Notes: generated from the sequence alone by a model not told the origin. DNA of 64,000 nucleotides from Rhizobium sp. 32-5/1 (GCF_029537235.1 NZ_CP120638.1:1736001-1800000), one strand, 5' to 3'. Counted from the first letter of the stretch, positions 9,367 to 19,462 are shown. A program made the numbers and translations.

Positions 9367-10441
9367 TGGCGCATATCGAACTCAAGGGCATCACAAAGAC
9401 CTTCGGCAATCAGACGGCGCTGAAAAACCTCAACATCGACATCGCCGACGGCGAGTTCTTCGTGCTGCTTGGCCAGACCGGAGCCGGCAAGACAACCACG
9501 CTGCGCCTGATCGCCGGTCTCGAAAAGCCGACGGCAGGTCAGGTCTTCATCGACGGGCAGGACGTGGCCGACTGGGGTGCTGCCGAACGCGACGTTGCCC
9601 TGGTGCTCCAGCAATACTCGCTCTATCCGCGGTACACGGTGCGGGAGAACCTGGAATTTCCGCTAAAATCCCGCATCCGCCGCGTCGAACCGGCAGAAAT
9701 CAAGGAACGCGTCGACCGGGTGGCGAAGACCCTGCGCATCGAGCATCTGCTCGACCGCAAGACGGACCGCCTGTCGGGCGGCGAGATGCAGCGCGTCTCG
9801 ATCGGGCGTGCCATCGTGCGCAAGCCGCGCGTCTTCCTGATGGACGAACCGCTATCGGCGCTCGACGCGAAACTGCGCGAAGCGCTGCGCACGGAGCTTA
9901 AAAACCTGCAGATGAACCTTGGCGCGACCTTCCTCTTCGTCACCCACGACCAGATCGAGGCAATGTCGATGGGCGACAAAATTGGGGTGCTCAACAACGG
10001 CCAACTGGTGCAGACGGGTACGCCGCAGGAAATCTACCAGAACCCCGTCAACACCTTCGTCGCGCGCGCGGTCGGCTCGCCGCCGATGAACCTGATCGCC
10101 GGCACGCTTGCCGGTGGCGAGGCATTGGCCAGCGAGGGTTACCGGCTGCCGCTCGGCAATGGGCACGGGATTGCGACGGACGGTCGCCCGCTCACCTTCG
10201 GCATCCGCCCCGAGGATCTTTTCCTCGAAAGCGGAGCGCCGGGGAAGCGCGCGTGCACGACGTGGAGAACCATGGCGTGGAAAAGATCGTGACGCTGCGC
10301 ACCGGCGAGAAATTCATCCATGCGACCGTGCCGGCGCAGACGGTGCTTCGGATCGAGGATACGGTTCGCTTCTCCTGGAATCCGGAAAAGGTCGTGCTGT
10401 TCGACAGCGGCAGCGGCGTCAGCCTGCGCCATGCGGGCTGA
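9366..10441 (+). CDS. ABC transporter ATP-binding protein 2 (MalK/UgpC-like), apparent frameshift near 10242
   Basis: Walker A is GQTGAGKTT, the signature LSGGEMQRVSIGRAI, Walker B VFLMDEPLSALDAKLRE, then FVTHDQIEAM. As written the frame ends at 10292 in a spurious tail. The TOBE domain continues in another frame (VENHGVEKIVTLRTGEKFIH...). Adding one G to the GGGG at 10241-10244 restores a 358 aa protein ending at 10441, the same size as partner ATPase 1. It is probably the second half of a heterodimeric ATPase pair. Confidence 0.83.
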
Positions 10442-10523
10442 CCGTGAGAGATTGGAAGCTGCCAACGACCTTCGTGCCACCGGGGGCCGTTGGCCTTTGG
10501 GCTTATCGCAAGAAGGCTTGGCG

Positions 10524-11497
10524 CTATGCCGGGAAGCGCCGGCGATAGTGTTCGATCACCTCGGGATTGCGCAGATTGACGGGCAGTTCGCCGTTCATGA
10601 CGCGCAGGGCTTCACTCGCAGCCCCCGTTCCCATGCGCATCATGCTCTCTTCGGTCAGGCCGGCCAGATGCGGCGTGACGATGACATTGTCGAAGCTGAA
10701 ATAGGGATGATCGAGCGGAAGCGGCTGGGTTGAAAAGACGTCGAGCGCTGCTCCGCGGATGCGGCCTTCACGCAGCGCCTCGATCAGGGCAGCGTCATCG
10801 ATGACAGGTCCACGCGAAACATTGACCAGAATGGCATCGGGTTTCATCCGGCGGATGCGTGCGGCATCGAGCAGTCCGGTTGTCTCCGGCGTCAGCGGGC
10901 AGCAGAGTATGACGATGTCGGCGGTTGCGACAAGCTCGTCGACCGCCAGGAAACGCGCACCTTCGGGCAGGCTTTCCGGGGACCGGCTGTTGGCAACCAC
11001 CTCAAGACCGAAGCCGAACCTGGCGACCCGGAAGATCGCCTTGCCGACATTGCCCATGCCGATAACGCCGACGGTGCGACCACCGAGATCGTTCGCCCCA
11101 TCCGCCTGGCTACGGCCTGCAGCCCAGCCGCTCTGCCGCAGATCCCGGTCCATGCTGCGGAAACGCCGAAGCAATGCCAGCACCATGAGAAAAACATGCT
11201 CGGCGACCGTCGGTGCGTTGACGCCCGGCACGTTGGCGACAAGCACGCCGGCACTGGTCGCCGTATCCACCGGGATCATATCAAGCCCGGCGCCGTGGCG
11301 GATCGCGGCACGAAGCAGAGGCGCATCTTCGAAAAAGGCAGGCGGGATCGGCGCGCGCACGATGACGATCCCGGCGCCCCGCCCTTCCCGCAGCAGCGTT
11401 TCGGGATCGGGGGCGGAGGCGACGCGCAGATCGCCCGCAATCTCCAGCATTGTCGAAGCTGCGGGATGCAGGGTATGTGTGGAAAAATGAAACTCAT
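10524..11497 (-). CDS. D-2-hydroxyacid dehydrogenase (phosphoglycerate-dehydrogenase-like), probable frameshift near 11491
   Basis: NAD(P)-dependent oxidation of a D-2-hydroxy acid or reduction of a 2-keto acid. The Rossmann motif is GVIGMGNVGKAI near residue 160. The catalytic set is visible as VNVSRGPVIDD (Arg), a Glu-containing region, and TPHLAGLTEES (His). The open frame starting at 11450 has no ribosome binding site. Adding one base at the AAA at 11490-11492 joins it to an ATG at 11497 that follows GGAGG, giving a normal amino end (FHFSTHTLHPAA) and 324 aa. It lies 22 bases downstream of the FadR-type regulator in the same minus-strand group. Confidence 0.82.
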
Positions 11498-11519
11498 CGG
11501 TCCTCCGAACCAGCTGCGC

Positions 11520-12221
11520 CTATCCGGCCGCGACGGCTGCCGGCCCGCCAAGAAGGCCCTTCCAGTAGCTTTCCGCCCCCTGAAGATGCGCGTTCATCAG
11601 CGCCTGGGCGAGATTGCCGTCGCGGGCAACAAGCGCTTCGTAGATGCGAATATGTTCCTCATGCGAGCGCTTGCTGCGGGCAACATCGCCGAAATAGATC
11701 GGCAGGCGCTGCTCGCCCATCATGTAATAGACACTGCAGACGCGATAGAAGACGCTGTTCTTTGTAGCGCGAACGATCTCCAGATGGAAATCCCGGTCTT
11801 CGCGCGCCAGCCCCTCGCCCGCAGCAAGTTTCGCTTCTGATGCTGCGAGGATATCGCGCAGGCGCTGGTAATTTTCCTCCGTCGCCCGCATGCAGGCGAG
11901 TTCCGCCGCCTTGATCTCGTGGATCTTGCGAAGTTCGACGGTCTCGTAAATCAGGATCGGATCGAGCGGCACACCGGCGCGGGCAAAGAGTGCCATGGCC
12001 TCGACGCTCGCCTCCGTGGTCGTGAGATAGATGCCCGACTTGGCGCGGCGCTCGACGATACGCATCGCTTCCAAGATCGCCAGCGCCTCGCGGATCTGGC
12101 CGCGGCTGACGGCGAAATGTTCTGCAAGCTCCCGCTCCGAAGGCGTGCGGCCTTTGCCGCTCGAATTCGAGAAGAGATAAGCCGCAAGATCGGAGAGTAG
12201 GGAATTTTCTTTCATTATCAC
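11520..12221 (-). CDS. GntR-family regulator, FadR (FCD) subfamily, 233 aa
   Basis: A winged helix occupies the first 70 residues (GRTPSERELAEHFAVSRGQIR), followed by an all-helical FCD effector domain of normal length with the usual His/Asp residues (DFHLEIVRATKN, HEEHIRIYEAL). The frame opens with GTG overlapping the stop of the enolase-family gene; an ATG two codons later is also possible. TGGTnnnACCA sites, the form expected for this subfamily, stand before the ABC operon and before the second isomerase, so it probably represses both until an acid-sugar intermediate binds. Confidence 0.88.
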   Translation of the reverse strand: MIMKENSLLSDLAAYLFSNSSGKGRTPSERELAEHFAVSRGQIREALAILEAMRIVERRAKSGIYLTTTEASVEAMALFARAGVPLDPILIYETVELRKIHEIKAAELACMRATEENYQRLRDILAASEAKLAAGEGLAREDRDFHLEIVRATKNSVFYRVCSVYYMMGEQRLPIYFGDVARSKRSHEEHIRIYEALVARDGNLAQALMNAHLQGAESYWKGLLGGPAAVAAG

Positions 12222-13387
12222 AGTCTTTGCGCGTGAGCCTCCAGGACCCGCTGATTGATCGTGAAGCCCAGGCCGGGTTTATCAGGAATCTCTATCATGC
12301 CGTCCTTCACCGACACAGTATCCTCGACGAGATCATGAATCATCGGGTTCGCGCCGAGCGAATATTCGATGACGAAACTTGCCGGAGAAGCCGCGCACAG
12401 GTGCAGGCCCGAGAAGAAACAGGGCGCACCGGCCCAAAGATGCGGGGCGAAACGGAGGTTGAAGGCGCTGGCGAGCGAACTGATCCGCATCGCCTCCGTA
12501 ATGCCGCCGCAGAAAGCCGGATCGGGCTGGAATATATCGGCGGCCCGCAACATGGCAAGGTCGCGGAAGGCAAAACGTGTCGCCTCGCTCTCACCCGCCG
12601 CAATGGGCACATTGCCCGCGGCGCGAACCTCCGCCATGCCCGGCTTGTCGTCGGCGATGACAGGCTCCTCGAACCAGGCGAGATCGCAGTCGGCCACCAT
12701 CTGAATGAAACGCTTCGCCTCGGCGACCGTATAGGTGCCGTGGGCATCGACCATCAGGTCGACATCAGGCCCGATCGCCGCGCGGGCCGCCCGCACGCGC
12801 GATGCCGAAACATGCGGCGCACGGTCCATCGCGCCGACGCGCATCTTGACCGACCTGAAACCACCGGCCGCGATGTAGGATTGGAGCTGTTCGCCGATTC
12901 GGTCAGCGCTCTCCCAGCCACCCGAGGCATAGGCCGGCAACCGGTCCGCCTTGCGGCCGCCCAGAAGTTTCCAGACGGGGACGCCGAGCGACTTGCCGAG
13001 AATGTCCCAGAGCGCAATATCGACCGCGCTGATCGCCGCGACCGACAGGCCGCGCCGTGCGATCTCCGGCATGGCGTGGCCCGACAGCGCCGCCGTCTCG
13101 TGGCGCACGCCATTGTAGAGCATTTCCCATAGGGCGGAGATGTTGCGGGGGTCGCGGCCGATGAGTTTCGGCCCCACCTCGTGGTTCAGCATATGCACCA
13201 GCGTGCCATAGGTGCCGGCACTTCCGGCCGCATTCTTGCCTTCGCCCCAGCCGACAATGCCGTCATTCGTCTCGATCCGCAGGATCGCGGCGTCGAAGGT
13301 TGTCAGCTTGCCGAAATCACTGCGGTGCTGGCGGCTCGCCTCGATAGGAATCTTCACCCACCAGGCCTCTACGGTCTTGATACGCAT
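12218..13387 (-). CDS. Mandelate racemase/muconate lactonizing family enzyme (enolase superfamily), 389 aa
   Basis: Abstracts the alpha proton of a carboxylate substrate through Mg2+. The N-terminal capping domain is followed by the barrel with VKMRVG (KxR at strand 2), MVDAHGTY (Asp ligand), WFEEPV (Glu ligand), AGESE (Glu ligand) and RFAPHLWAG (the base His). This set places it in the mandelate-racemase subgroup, whose members dehydrate or racemise sugar acids. Expected partners, a hydroxyacid dehydrogenase and sugar isomerases, are its neighbours. The gene overlaps the GntR regulator by four bases. The exact substrate is not determinable. Confidence 0.87.
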   Translation of the reverse strand: MRIKTVEAWWVKIPIEASRQHRSDFGKLTTFDAAILRIETNDGIVGWGEGKNAAGSAGTYGTLVHMLNHEVGPKLIGRDPRNISALWEMLYNGVRHETAALSGHAMPEIARRGLSVAAISAVDIALWDILGKSLGVPVWKLLGGRKADRLPAYASGGWESADRIGEQLQSYIAAGGFRSVKMRVGAMDRAPHVSASRVRAARAAIGPDVDLMVDAHGTYTVAEAKRFIQMVADCDLAWFEEPVIADDKPGMAEVRAAGNVPIAAGESEATRFAFRDLAMLRAADIFQPDPAFCGGITEAMRISSLASAFNLRFAPHLWAGAPCFFSGLHLCAASPASFVIEYSLGANPMIHDLVEDTVSVKDGMIEIPDKPGLGFTINQRVLEAHAQRL

Positions 13388-13442
13388 GTGTTGCCCCCGC
13401 CCTTGCGACCCGCGGGCCGCAGGGTCTTGTGCCTTCCGTTCG

Positions 13443-14329
13443 TTACCTGATCAGCGGCAGGATCGTTTCGGCGGTGATCCGCATCTGATCGTCGTAGAAT
13501 TTTTCCGTGAGAAGGCTCGATCCGTGATCCTGGATGAACTTCAGCTGTTCGGGCGGGATATCGACGGGGTTGCGCTCCACCATATCAGGGTACTTGGCAG
13601 CCGGCGTACGATCGACAGGAGCGACGAACTCGTTGGTCACAGCCCCGTCATAGCCGATCTCCTTGAGCGTGCCGATGATCCGCGGCCAGTCGAGTTGGCC
13701 AAGGCCGGCGGCGAAGCGGTTGTTGTCGGCAACGTGGAAATCGAACAGACGCTTTCCGGCAAGCCGGATCGCGTCATACATATCCTCCTCCTCGATATTC
13801 AGGTGGAAGGCATCGAGGCAGACACCACATTCGGGGCTGACGGCATCGGCAAGCGCCAGGGCCTGGGCCGCACGGTTGAAGAAATAGGTTTCGAAACGGT
13901 TGAGCGGCTCGACGGCGATGCGCACGCCCTTTTTTGGGCATGGACAAAACACTCCTTGGTAGCCTCCACCACCCACCCCCACTCTTCCTCCTCAGTCCCG
14001 TCCGGCACGACCTTGCCGACTGTTGCCGGCACCAGTGTGATGATCTCGCCCTCAAGTTCGCTGACCATGGTGATGACGCTCTTGACGTAGTCCACCGACC
14101 GTGCACGCTGACCTTCATCCTTGGCTGCGAGATTGCGCTCGCCGAGCGTCAGCGTGACGGCACCCCAGCAGCGAATGCCGTGTTCGTTGAGCAAGGCGCG
14201 CGTCTCCTTGACGTCATATTGCGCCGGCTCGCCTGAAATCTCGATGCTCTCATAGCCGTATTTCTTGATGCGTTTCAGAGTGACGGCGAGCGGCTCCGCC
14301 CGCATCCAATTGTGTGTCGAAAGATGCAT
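13443..14329 (-). CDS. Sugar phosphate isomerase/epimerase (AP endonuclease 2 family), frameshift near 13930
   Basis: A xylose-isomerase-like TIM barrel. The first half begins MHLSTHNWMRAEPLAV after GGGAGG. It runs through LGERNLAAKD and TLVPATVGK, then shifts. The second half continues as GVRIAVEPLNRFETYF (metal-binding Glu), CLDAFHLNIEEED (Asp and His) and DFHVADNNR. As written, six A on the coding strand separate the halves; a seventh restores a single 295 aa protein. It is the first gene of the minus group that continues to the enolase-family gene, 55 bases on. It probably acts on a keto sugar or its epimer. Confidence 0.82.
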
Positions 14330-14420
14330 GAGGTCCTCCCAGACGGTTGTAGCCCACCCGACCGCAAATAAACGACGAGCAATCACCTTATTGTCAGCCC
14401 AGCTTGCTGCCTTCGGCAAT

Positions 14421-14433
14421 CTGGTTGGGCCAA
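14421..14433. promoter_or_regulatory. Degenerate TGGTtggGCCA site
   Basis: One mismatch from the TGGTnnnACCA core, lying in the divergent region near the minus-strand isomerase start. Reported as weak. Confidence 0.25.
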
Positions 14434-14570
14434 TTTTCATTGACTAAAGCTCTAGCGCAATTTTTCACCCTCTGCAAGATGCGGGGGAAGATGGCGATAT
14501 ATCCTGCAATGTCGATGTTTAAAAGAAAAATTCCTGTTTCCATCGCGCCTTTCAGGCGAGCGCTCCTGTA

Positions 14571-14589
14571 AACTGGCTTGACCAGATTT
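14571..14589. promoter_or_regulatory. TGGCttgACCA, candidate FadR/GntR operator 3
   Basis: AACTGGCTTGACCAGATTT resembles the palindrome at 4386, with one core mismatch. It lies about 85 bases before the second isomerase, in the divergent region. Confidence 0.5.
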
Positions 14590-14594
14590 CCATC

Positions 14595-14611
14595 TTTGGT
14601 ATGACCAGATG
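14595..14611. promoter_or_regulatory. TGGTatgACCA, candidate FadR/GntR operator 4
   Basis: A perfect TGGTnnnACCA core at 14597-14607, 23 bases from operator 3, about two helical turns. Paired sites suggest cooperative dimers. Confidence 0.55.
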
Positions 14612-14670
14612 CCACGTTGGGATTGGCCGGGAAACGCCACGCAGTGCCCAAAGGGGCAAAAGGAGGAGCC

Positions 14671-15522
14671 ATGAAGATCGGCATGTGTATGTTTCTCTGG
14701 ACGACGACTGTCGGGCGGAAGCACGAGAAACTGTTGCGCGACATCAAGAACACGGGGTTTGATGGCGTCGAGATCCCGATCTTTTCGGGCACGGCGGACG
14801 ACTATCGTCGGCTTGGCGCCCTGCTCGACCGGATCGGCCTGGAGCGGACCGCGGTTTCCGCCATGGGTGATCCCGCGATGAACCTGATCTCCCCCGATGC
14901 TGCGGCCCGCCGACGCGGCATCGACTACATGAAATGGGCAATCGACTGCAGCGAAGCGCTCGGCGCAGCGACGCTGAGCGGGCCGCTGCATTCGACACTC
15001 GGCCAGTTCTCCGGACGTGGCCCGACCGTTGCGGAATTCAAGCGTTCGGTCTCCTCGCAGCGGGCGATCGGCGATCATGCCGCAAGGCGCGGCGTCACGA
15101 TCGGGCTCGAGGCGCTGAACCGTTTCGAATGCTACCTGCTCAACACGATGGACGCTCTTGCCGCGCATATCGACGCGGTCGGGCATCCTAACATCCGCGC
15201 CATGTACGACACGTTCCACAGCAATATCGAGGAGGCAGATCCCATCGGCGCCTTCACGCGAAACAGGGATCGCATCGTCCATGTCCACATTTCGGAGAAC
15301 GACCGCGGCGTGCCGGGGCGTGGCAACATCCCCTGGGCGGAAACGTTCAAGGCGCTGCAGGCGAGCGGCTATGACGGATGGCTGACGATCGAGGCCTTCG
15401 GCCGCGCGCTCAAGGAACTTGCCGCCGCAACAAAGGTCTGGCGAGACTTTTCCGAGACCCCGGAAGCGGTCTATCGCGAAGGCTATCGCCATATCCGCGA
15501 TGGATGGGACGCGGCAGGATGA
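14671..15522 (+). CDS. Sugar isomerase/epimerase (tagatose/allulose 3-epimerase-like), 283 aa
   Basis: A TIM-barrel epimerase of the family that includes D-tagatose 3-epimerase and hydroxypyruvate isomerase. The four metal ligands can be placed: GLEALNRFE (Glu), MYDTFHSNIEE (Asp, with His following), VHISENDRG (His) and LTIEAFGRAL (Glu). The ATG at 14671 follows AGGAGGAG. It is transcribed alone on plus, divergent from the minus-strand catabolic genes, with two operator-like sites upstream. It is the second isomerase of the regulon and differs in sequence from the one at 13443. Confidence 0.87.
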   Translation: MKIGMCMFLWTTTVGRKHEKLLRDIKNTGFDGVEIPIFSGTADDYRRLGALLDRIGLERTAVSAMGDPAMNLISPDAAARRRGIDYMKWAIDCSEALGAATLSGPLHSTLGQFSGRGPTVAEFKRSVSSQRAIGDHAARRGVTIGLEALNRFECYLLNTMDALAAHIDAVGHPNIRAMYDTFHSNIEEADPIGAFTRNRDRIVHVHISENDRGVPGRGNIPWAETFKALQASGYDGWLTIEAFGRALKELAAATKVWRDFSETPEAVYREGYRHIRDGWDAAG

Positions 15523-15643
15523 ACGCTATCTGCCCGTTTTGCCTTCATCCTACAAACGATAGCCATCCAGACTTTATAGACCTCGGCGCCCATAACCTCC
15601 CTTGACCCGCAGATCGGGGGTTCGGACCTTTTATCCGCCTTCG

Positions 15644-16929
15644 TCATCGCCCTTCGGTATTGGGTCGATTTGGCTTGTTCATGGCCAAGATAGCCAGAAC
15701 TGCCAAAGTGGATTGAAACAACATCTGCGCTCCAGCGACGCTGTGTCCGGGCTCGACATGTTCCGCTTCATTGTGGCTGAGGCCACCCCTGCAAGGCACG
15801 AAAATCATCGCGGCCGGCGCCACCCGCGCAATGTAGAGTGCGTCGTGAAATGCGCCTGACACCATCGGCTTGAAGCGCAGCCCAAGCTCACGTGCCGCCT
15901 GTTCGATGCTGTCAACGACGATGCCTGAAAACGAGGCAGGGGGCATATCGAATGTGCGGCGAAGATCGACCTCGCACCCCTGCACGGAAACTGACGCCTG
16001 AAATGCGGACAGGACCGTGGCTTCCATGGCATTCAGGTGATCGGTCTGGGGATGACGCAGATCGATCGTCAGGTTGACGGAACCCGGAATGGCATTGATC
16101 GAGCCGGGATAGGCCGCAATCCGTCCCACCGTGAGGCGCGCGTTTTCATCCCCCGGCATGATTGTATTGTAAAGCGTATGCAGAGCCGAGGTGACGGCCA
16201 CCATGGGATCCCGACGAAAGGCCAGCTGGGTGGTGCCGGCATGCGCCGCCTGCCCCGTCACCGTGACCTCAAGCCAGCGCGTCCCCTGTACACCGGTCAC
16301 GATGCCGATCGGGATATTTTCCTTTTCGAGCGCTGGGCCCTGTTCGATGTGCAGTTCGAGATAGCCCAGGATCGGAAAGCCGAGCGTCCGCCGCTCCGCA
16401 ACAGGTAGTGCCGCCAGCGTGGCCGCCAGCGCATCCTTAAACGCCATACCATCTGTCGCGCGCAGCCCCAGCCACTCGTCCGGAGTGCTTCCGAGCGAAA
16501 ACGCCATGGAGCCCATGGTTCCCGGCGCAAACCGGCTGCCTTCCTCATTGGTCCAGGCAACCACTTCGATCGGGGCATCCGTCTCGATGCCTGCGTCTTC
16601 CAACGTTTCCAGAACCTCGAAGGCGGCCAGCGTTCCCAGAGCACCGTCGTATCGTCCACCCGTCGGCTGACTGTCGAGATGGCTGCCGATCAGGAAGGGC
16701 GGGCTGTCCGCGTTTTCCCCTGGCGCCGGATAAACAAGTTGGCCATCTCATCCTGAAACACGGCAAAGCCACGTTCGATCGCGAGGTCGGCCAGAAGTGC
16801 ACGGGCATTGCGGTCCTCGGTCGACAGAGCCTGCCTGTTGACACCACCCGCCAGCGTGGCACCGATCGCCGCGAAATCGTCGAGCCGCTTCAGGAGCCGT
16901 TCGCCGTTGACCTTTGCGCGTGGCGTCAT
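15644..16929 (-). CDS. M20-family amidohydrolase (allantoate/N-carbamoyl-amino-acid hydrolase type), frameshift near 16720
   Basis: Zn-dependent hydrolase of ureido or N-carbamoyl groups. The N-terminal part (MTPRAKVNGERLLKRL) is followed by the shift and then SHLDSQPTGGRYDGALG, VVAWTNEEGSRFAPG and LELHIEQGPALE, the expected metal and substrate motifs, with a C-terminal LSHNEAEHV. Adding one base near the CCCC at 16717-16720 gives one 428 aa protein, the normal length. The ATG overlaps the stop of the BtpA-family gene by four bases. Last gene of the eight-gene operon starting at 23549. Confidence 0.82.
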
Positions 16930-17779
16930 GCTCTAAGCCCGGCGATAAAGGCCGTGACGCGTGCCTTTTCAACCTTGTTCCACCAGACACCGTCATACTT
17001 CAACGAACTAGCAACGATGACGCCGTCAACGATGTCGAGAATATCGCGCGCATTGTCCGGCGTGACGCCGCTGCCGACCAGCGTCGGAAGGCCAGCCGCT
17101 TCCTTGATCATGCGGATGTAGCCGAGATCGGCGGCATGGCCGGTGCGCTGCCCGGTGGCGATGATCGCATCGGCATCGAAGAAGACGAGATCCTTGACCT
17201 GCTCCTCGACCGGACGGTCGGCAACGATTGCATGCGCCCCGTGCTTCACATGGGCGTCCGCGAAAATCTTGATGCCGTTGGCCCGCAGTTTCGCACGGTA
17301 GCGCATGGCACGGGCCGCCTCGCCCTCGATGAAGCCTTCATTGGCGACATAGGCATTTGCCCACTGGTTGACGCGCACGAAGCCGGCGCCTGCGGCACTG
17401 GCAATGGCAAGGGCGGGGATGGCGGCATTGGCGAGCACGTTGATGCCGATCGGGCGGCCGAGTTCGCGGCGGATGCGGTCGGAGACGACGGACATATAGG
17501 CAGCCGTTTCAGGGCCGATATCGTCAGGCTTAGAGAACGGGATGTCACCATGGTTCTCGATGATCACACCATCGCAACCGCCTTCGAGATAGGCACGGGC
17601 ATCATCCAGTCCCTGTTGGTAGACATCCTCGACAGCCTCTCCGTTGTAGCGCGGGGCGCCGGGCAGAGGGGCCAGATGCACCACGCCGATAACAGCCTTG
17701 CTGCGGCCGAAGAGGAGGTGATCGCATCGCCGGCAGCATCGACGGCATTGGGACCAATCGGTTTCGAGGACTGTGTCAT
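16926..17779 (-). CDS. BtpA/SgcQ-family TIM-barrel protein, frameshift near 17708
   Basis: BtpA-family proteins were named for photosystem I assembly in cyanobacteria but in heterotrophs (SgcQ) sit in sugar operons and are likely enzymes. Landmarks: VIGVVHLAPLPGAPRYNGE, IIENHGDIPFSK, GINVLANAAIPALAIA, KIFADAHVKHG, ATGQRTGHA and GSGVTPDNARDI. The start MTQSSKPIGPNAVDAAG is in another frame; one base added near 17704-17716 joins them at 284 aa. It overlaps the ribokinase stop and the M20 start by ATGA at both ends. Confidence 0.8.
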
Positions 17780-18688
17780 GCGCGTTCCGTTTCTGAATGT
17801 TTGATGAGACTTGATATGTCTTCGACCGTAGGACACGAGGCGAGCGTGCCCATCCTTGTGACCGCCAGCGCCGATGCCACGACTGCAACGCGGAGCGCCG
17901 CCTCCGGCATCATTCCCTGGGCAAAGCATCCGGCAAAGACGCCGCACAACACATCACCCGCCCCGCTGGTATCGACGGCGGCAACGTGCGGTGCCGGGAT
18001 ATACTGGGTTCGGCACAGCCGCTGCCAAGAAGCAGGCAGCCGCGCGGCCCCAGTGTGACGATCACGCAGCCTGCGCCAAGATCCCTGACCCTCGCGGCGG
18101 CGTCTGCCGGCTGCCGCGTGCCGGAGATGGCCTGCGCCTCGCCTTCATTGACGATGACGAAGTCCACATTGTTGAGTTGCGGCTGAACACCCGAAGCCAA
18201 AGGGCTGGCGTTGAAAATGGTCGTGACACCTTTTTCCCGCGCGACGCGTAGGCAGGCGTCGGTTGCCGCAGATGCAAGGTTTCCTGCATCACCAGCACGT
18301 CGCCCGGCTGGATCGTGTCAGCGAGATCAGTCTGCGCCAGCGGATCGAAGGCCAAGGCGCAGGAGACGCCGCTGAGGATGATGTTCTCGCCCGTCGCATC
18401 GACAGCAACAGTCGATCGGTCGGTCGGCAGATCGAACATCGTCAATCGGACGGTATCGATTTCGCCGGCCAGGGCATCACGGATCCAGTCGCCATTGGCG
18501 TCCCGGCCGATGGCCGTCCAGAGGGCAACAGGCACCCCCGTTCGGCTCGCCGCGACCGCCTGATTGGCGCCCTTGCCGCCCAGGCCGTCGGCATGGCTCA
18601 TCGCATTCCGCGTTTCGCCCGCTTGCGGCAGGCGGTCGAGACAGAAGGTGGTATCGATGCAGACATTGCCGACGATATGGACGCGCAT
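17776..18688 (-). CDS. Ribokinase-like PfkB sugar kinase, two frameshifts (near 18283 and 18007)
   Basis: Phosphorylates a pentose or nucleoside-derived sugar. N-terminal MRVHIVGNVCIDTTF and GLGGKGANQAVAA are the ribokinase signature. The middle contains NNVDFVIVNEGEAQAI, and the C-terminal PfkB motif DTSGAGDVLCG (catalytic Asp) appears only after correction. Adding one G at 18283-18284 and one base at the GGG at 18006-18008 gives exactly 304 aa ending at 17776 and overlapping the BtpA start. Two independent one-base losses restoring perfectly argue for sequencing error. It lies three bases from the ThuA-like gene. Confidence 0.8.
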
Positions 18689-18691
18689 GGC

Positions 18692-19462
18692 TCAGGCTTT
18701 CACGGTCGCCCAGGCAAGCATCTGTTCGAACAGCGTTTTGTAACCCGGCCACGCGATGAAGCTCGACGGCAGCCAATGGGGACCGACATCGGACGTCCAG
18801 GCGACCGTGCGGCCCTTGCCATAGGTTCCGGTCACCAGCAGCGGCTGCGACCCATACTCCGTCGAGACCGTCGCCAGAACCTCCGAGCCGTCCTTGACCG
18901 TTACCTCGTTGTAGCCGAGCAGGATCGGCCAGTCGGTGCCGAGCCCCTTGAGGATCGGATGGCTCGCATCGCCGGTGACGACGGGCGCGAAGCCTTCCGG
19001 CACTTCGACACGGTCATCATAGGCAAGGCAGGAGACAGGCAGGACCTCTTCGACCGGCGTCTTGCGATAGCGCGCACCGCCATTGATGCCCTGGAAGCTG
19101 TAGTAGCCACCAAACATCAAGAGCGCGCCACCATTCTGAACATACTCGCGCAACAGCCGAAGGCGGTTCGGCGTCGTCTTGGAGTGGATCCAGGTATCGG
19201 GATGCAGCAGCAGCGTGTTTGCGCCGATATCCGACAGGATGATCGCGTCATAGGCCGACAGGGCTTCCAGCGATTGCGGAAAATCGCGCTGCGCCTCGTG
19301 CGCCGGCATGAACTGCACGTCGAAGGGGCTGTCCTTCAGCGCGGCGAGAAGCTCGTCGGCACCGGTGTGGTAGGTGACCGTCGGGAACTGGTCGAAGCCT
19401 TTGATATGGGTGGCCGTAGATACCCAGGATTCGCCGGCGAGAAGAACTTTGGACTTGGACAT
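18692..19462 (-). CDS. ThuA-like / class I glutamine-amidotransferase-fold protein, 256 aa
   Basis: It begins MSKSKVLLAGESWVSTATH after AAGGAG. The fold is the GATase1-like 'cytoplasmic protein' family: AIILSDIGANTLLLHPD, GGALLMFGGYYSFQGINGG, then GRTVAWTSDVGPHWLPSSF at the end. A Cys nucleophile in the normal elbow position is not apparent, as in other members of this family. It is sandwiched between the phosphotriesterase-family gene and the ribokinase. Function is not known; a sugar-binding or isomerase-like role is inferred only from the neighbours. Confidence 0.75.
   Translation of the reverse strand: MSKSKVLLAGESWVSTATHIKGFDQFPTVTYHTGADELLAALKDSPFDVQFMPAHEAQRDFPQSLEALSAYDAIILSDIGANTLLLHPDTWIHSKTTPNRLRLLREYVQNGGALLMFGGYYSFQGINGGARYRKTPVEEVLPVSCLAYDDRVEVPEGFAPVVTGDASHPILKGLGTDWPILLGYNEVTVKDGSEVLATVSTEYGSQPLLVTGTYGKGRTVAWTSDVGPHWLPSSFIAWPGYKTLFEQMLAWATVKA

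Noticed and set aside
4726..10441. Programmed frameshifting in the importer operon
   Set aside because: The sites are plain C or G runs without slippery heptamers or downstream structures, and the same pattern occurs in unrelated genes all over the window.
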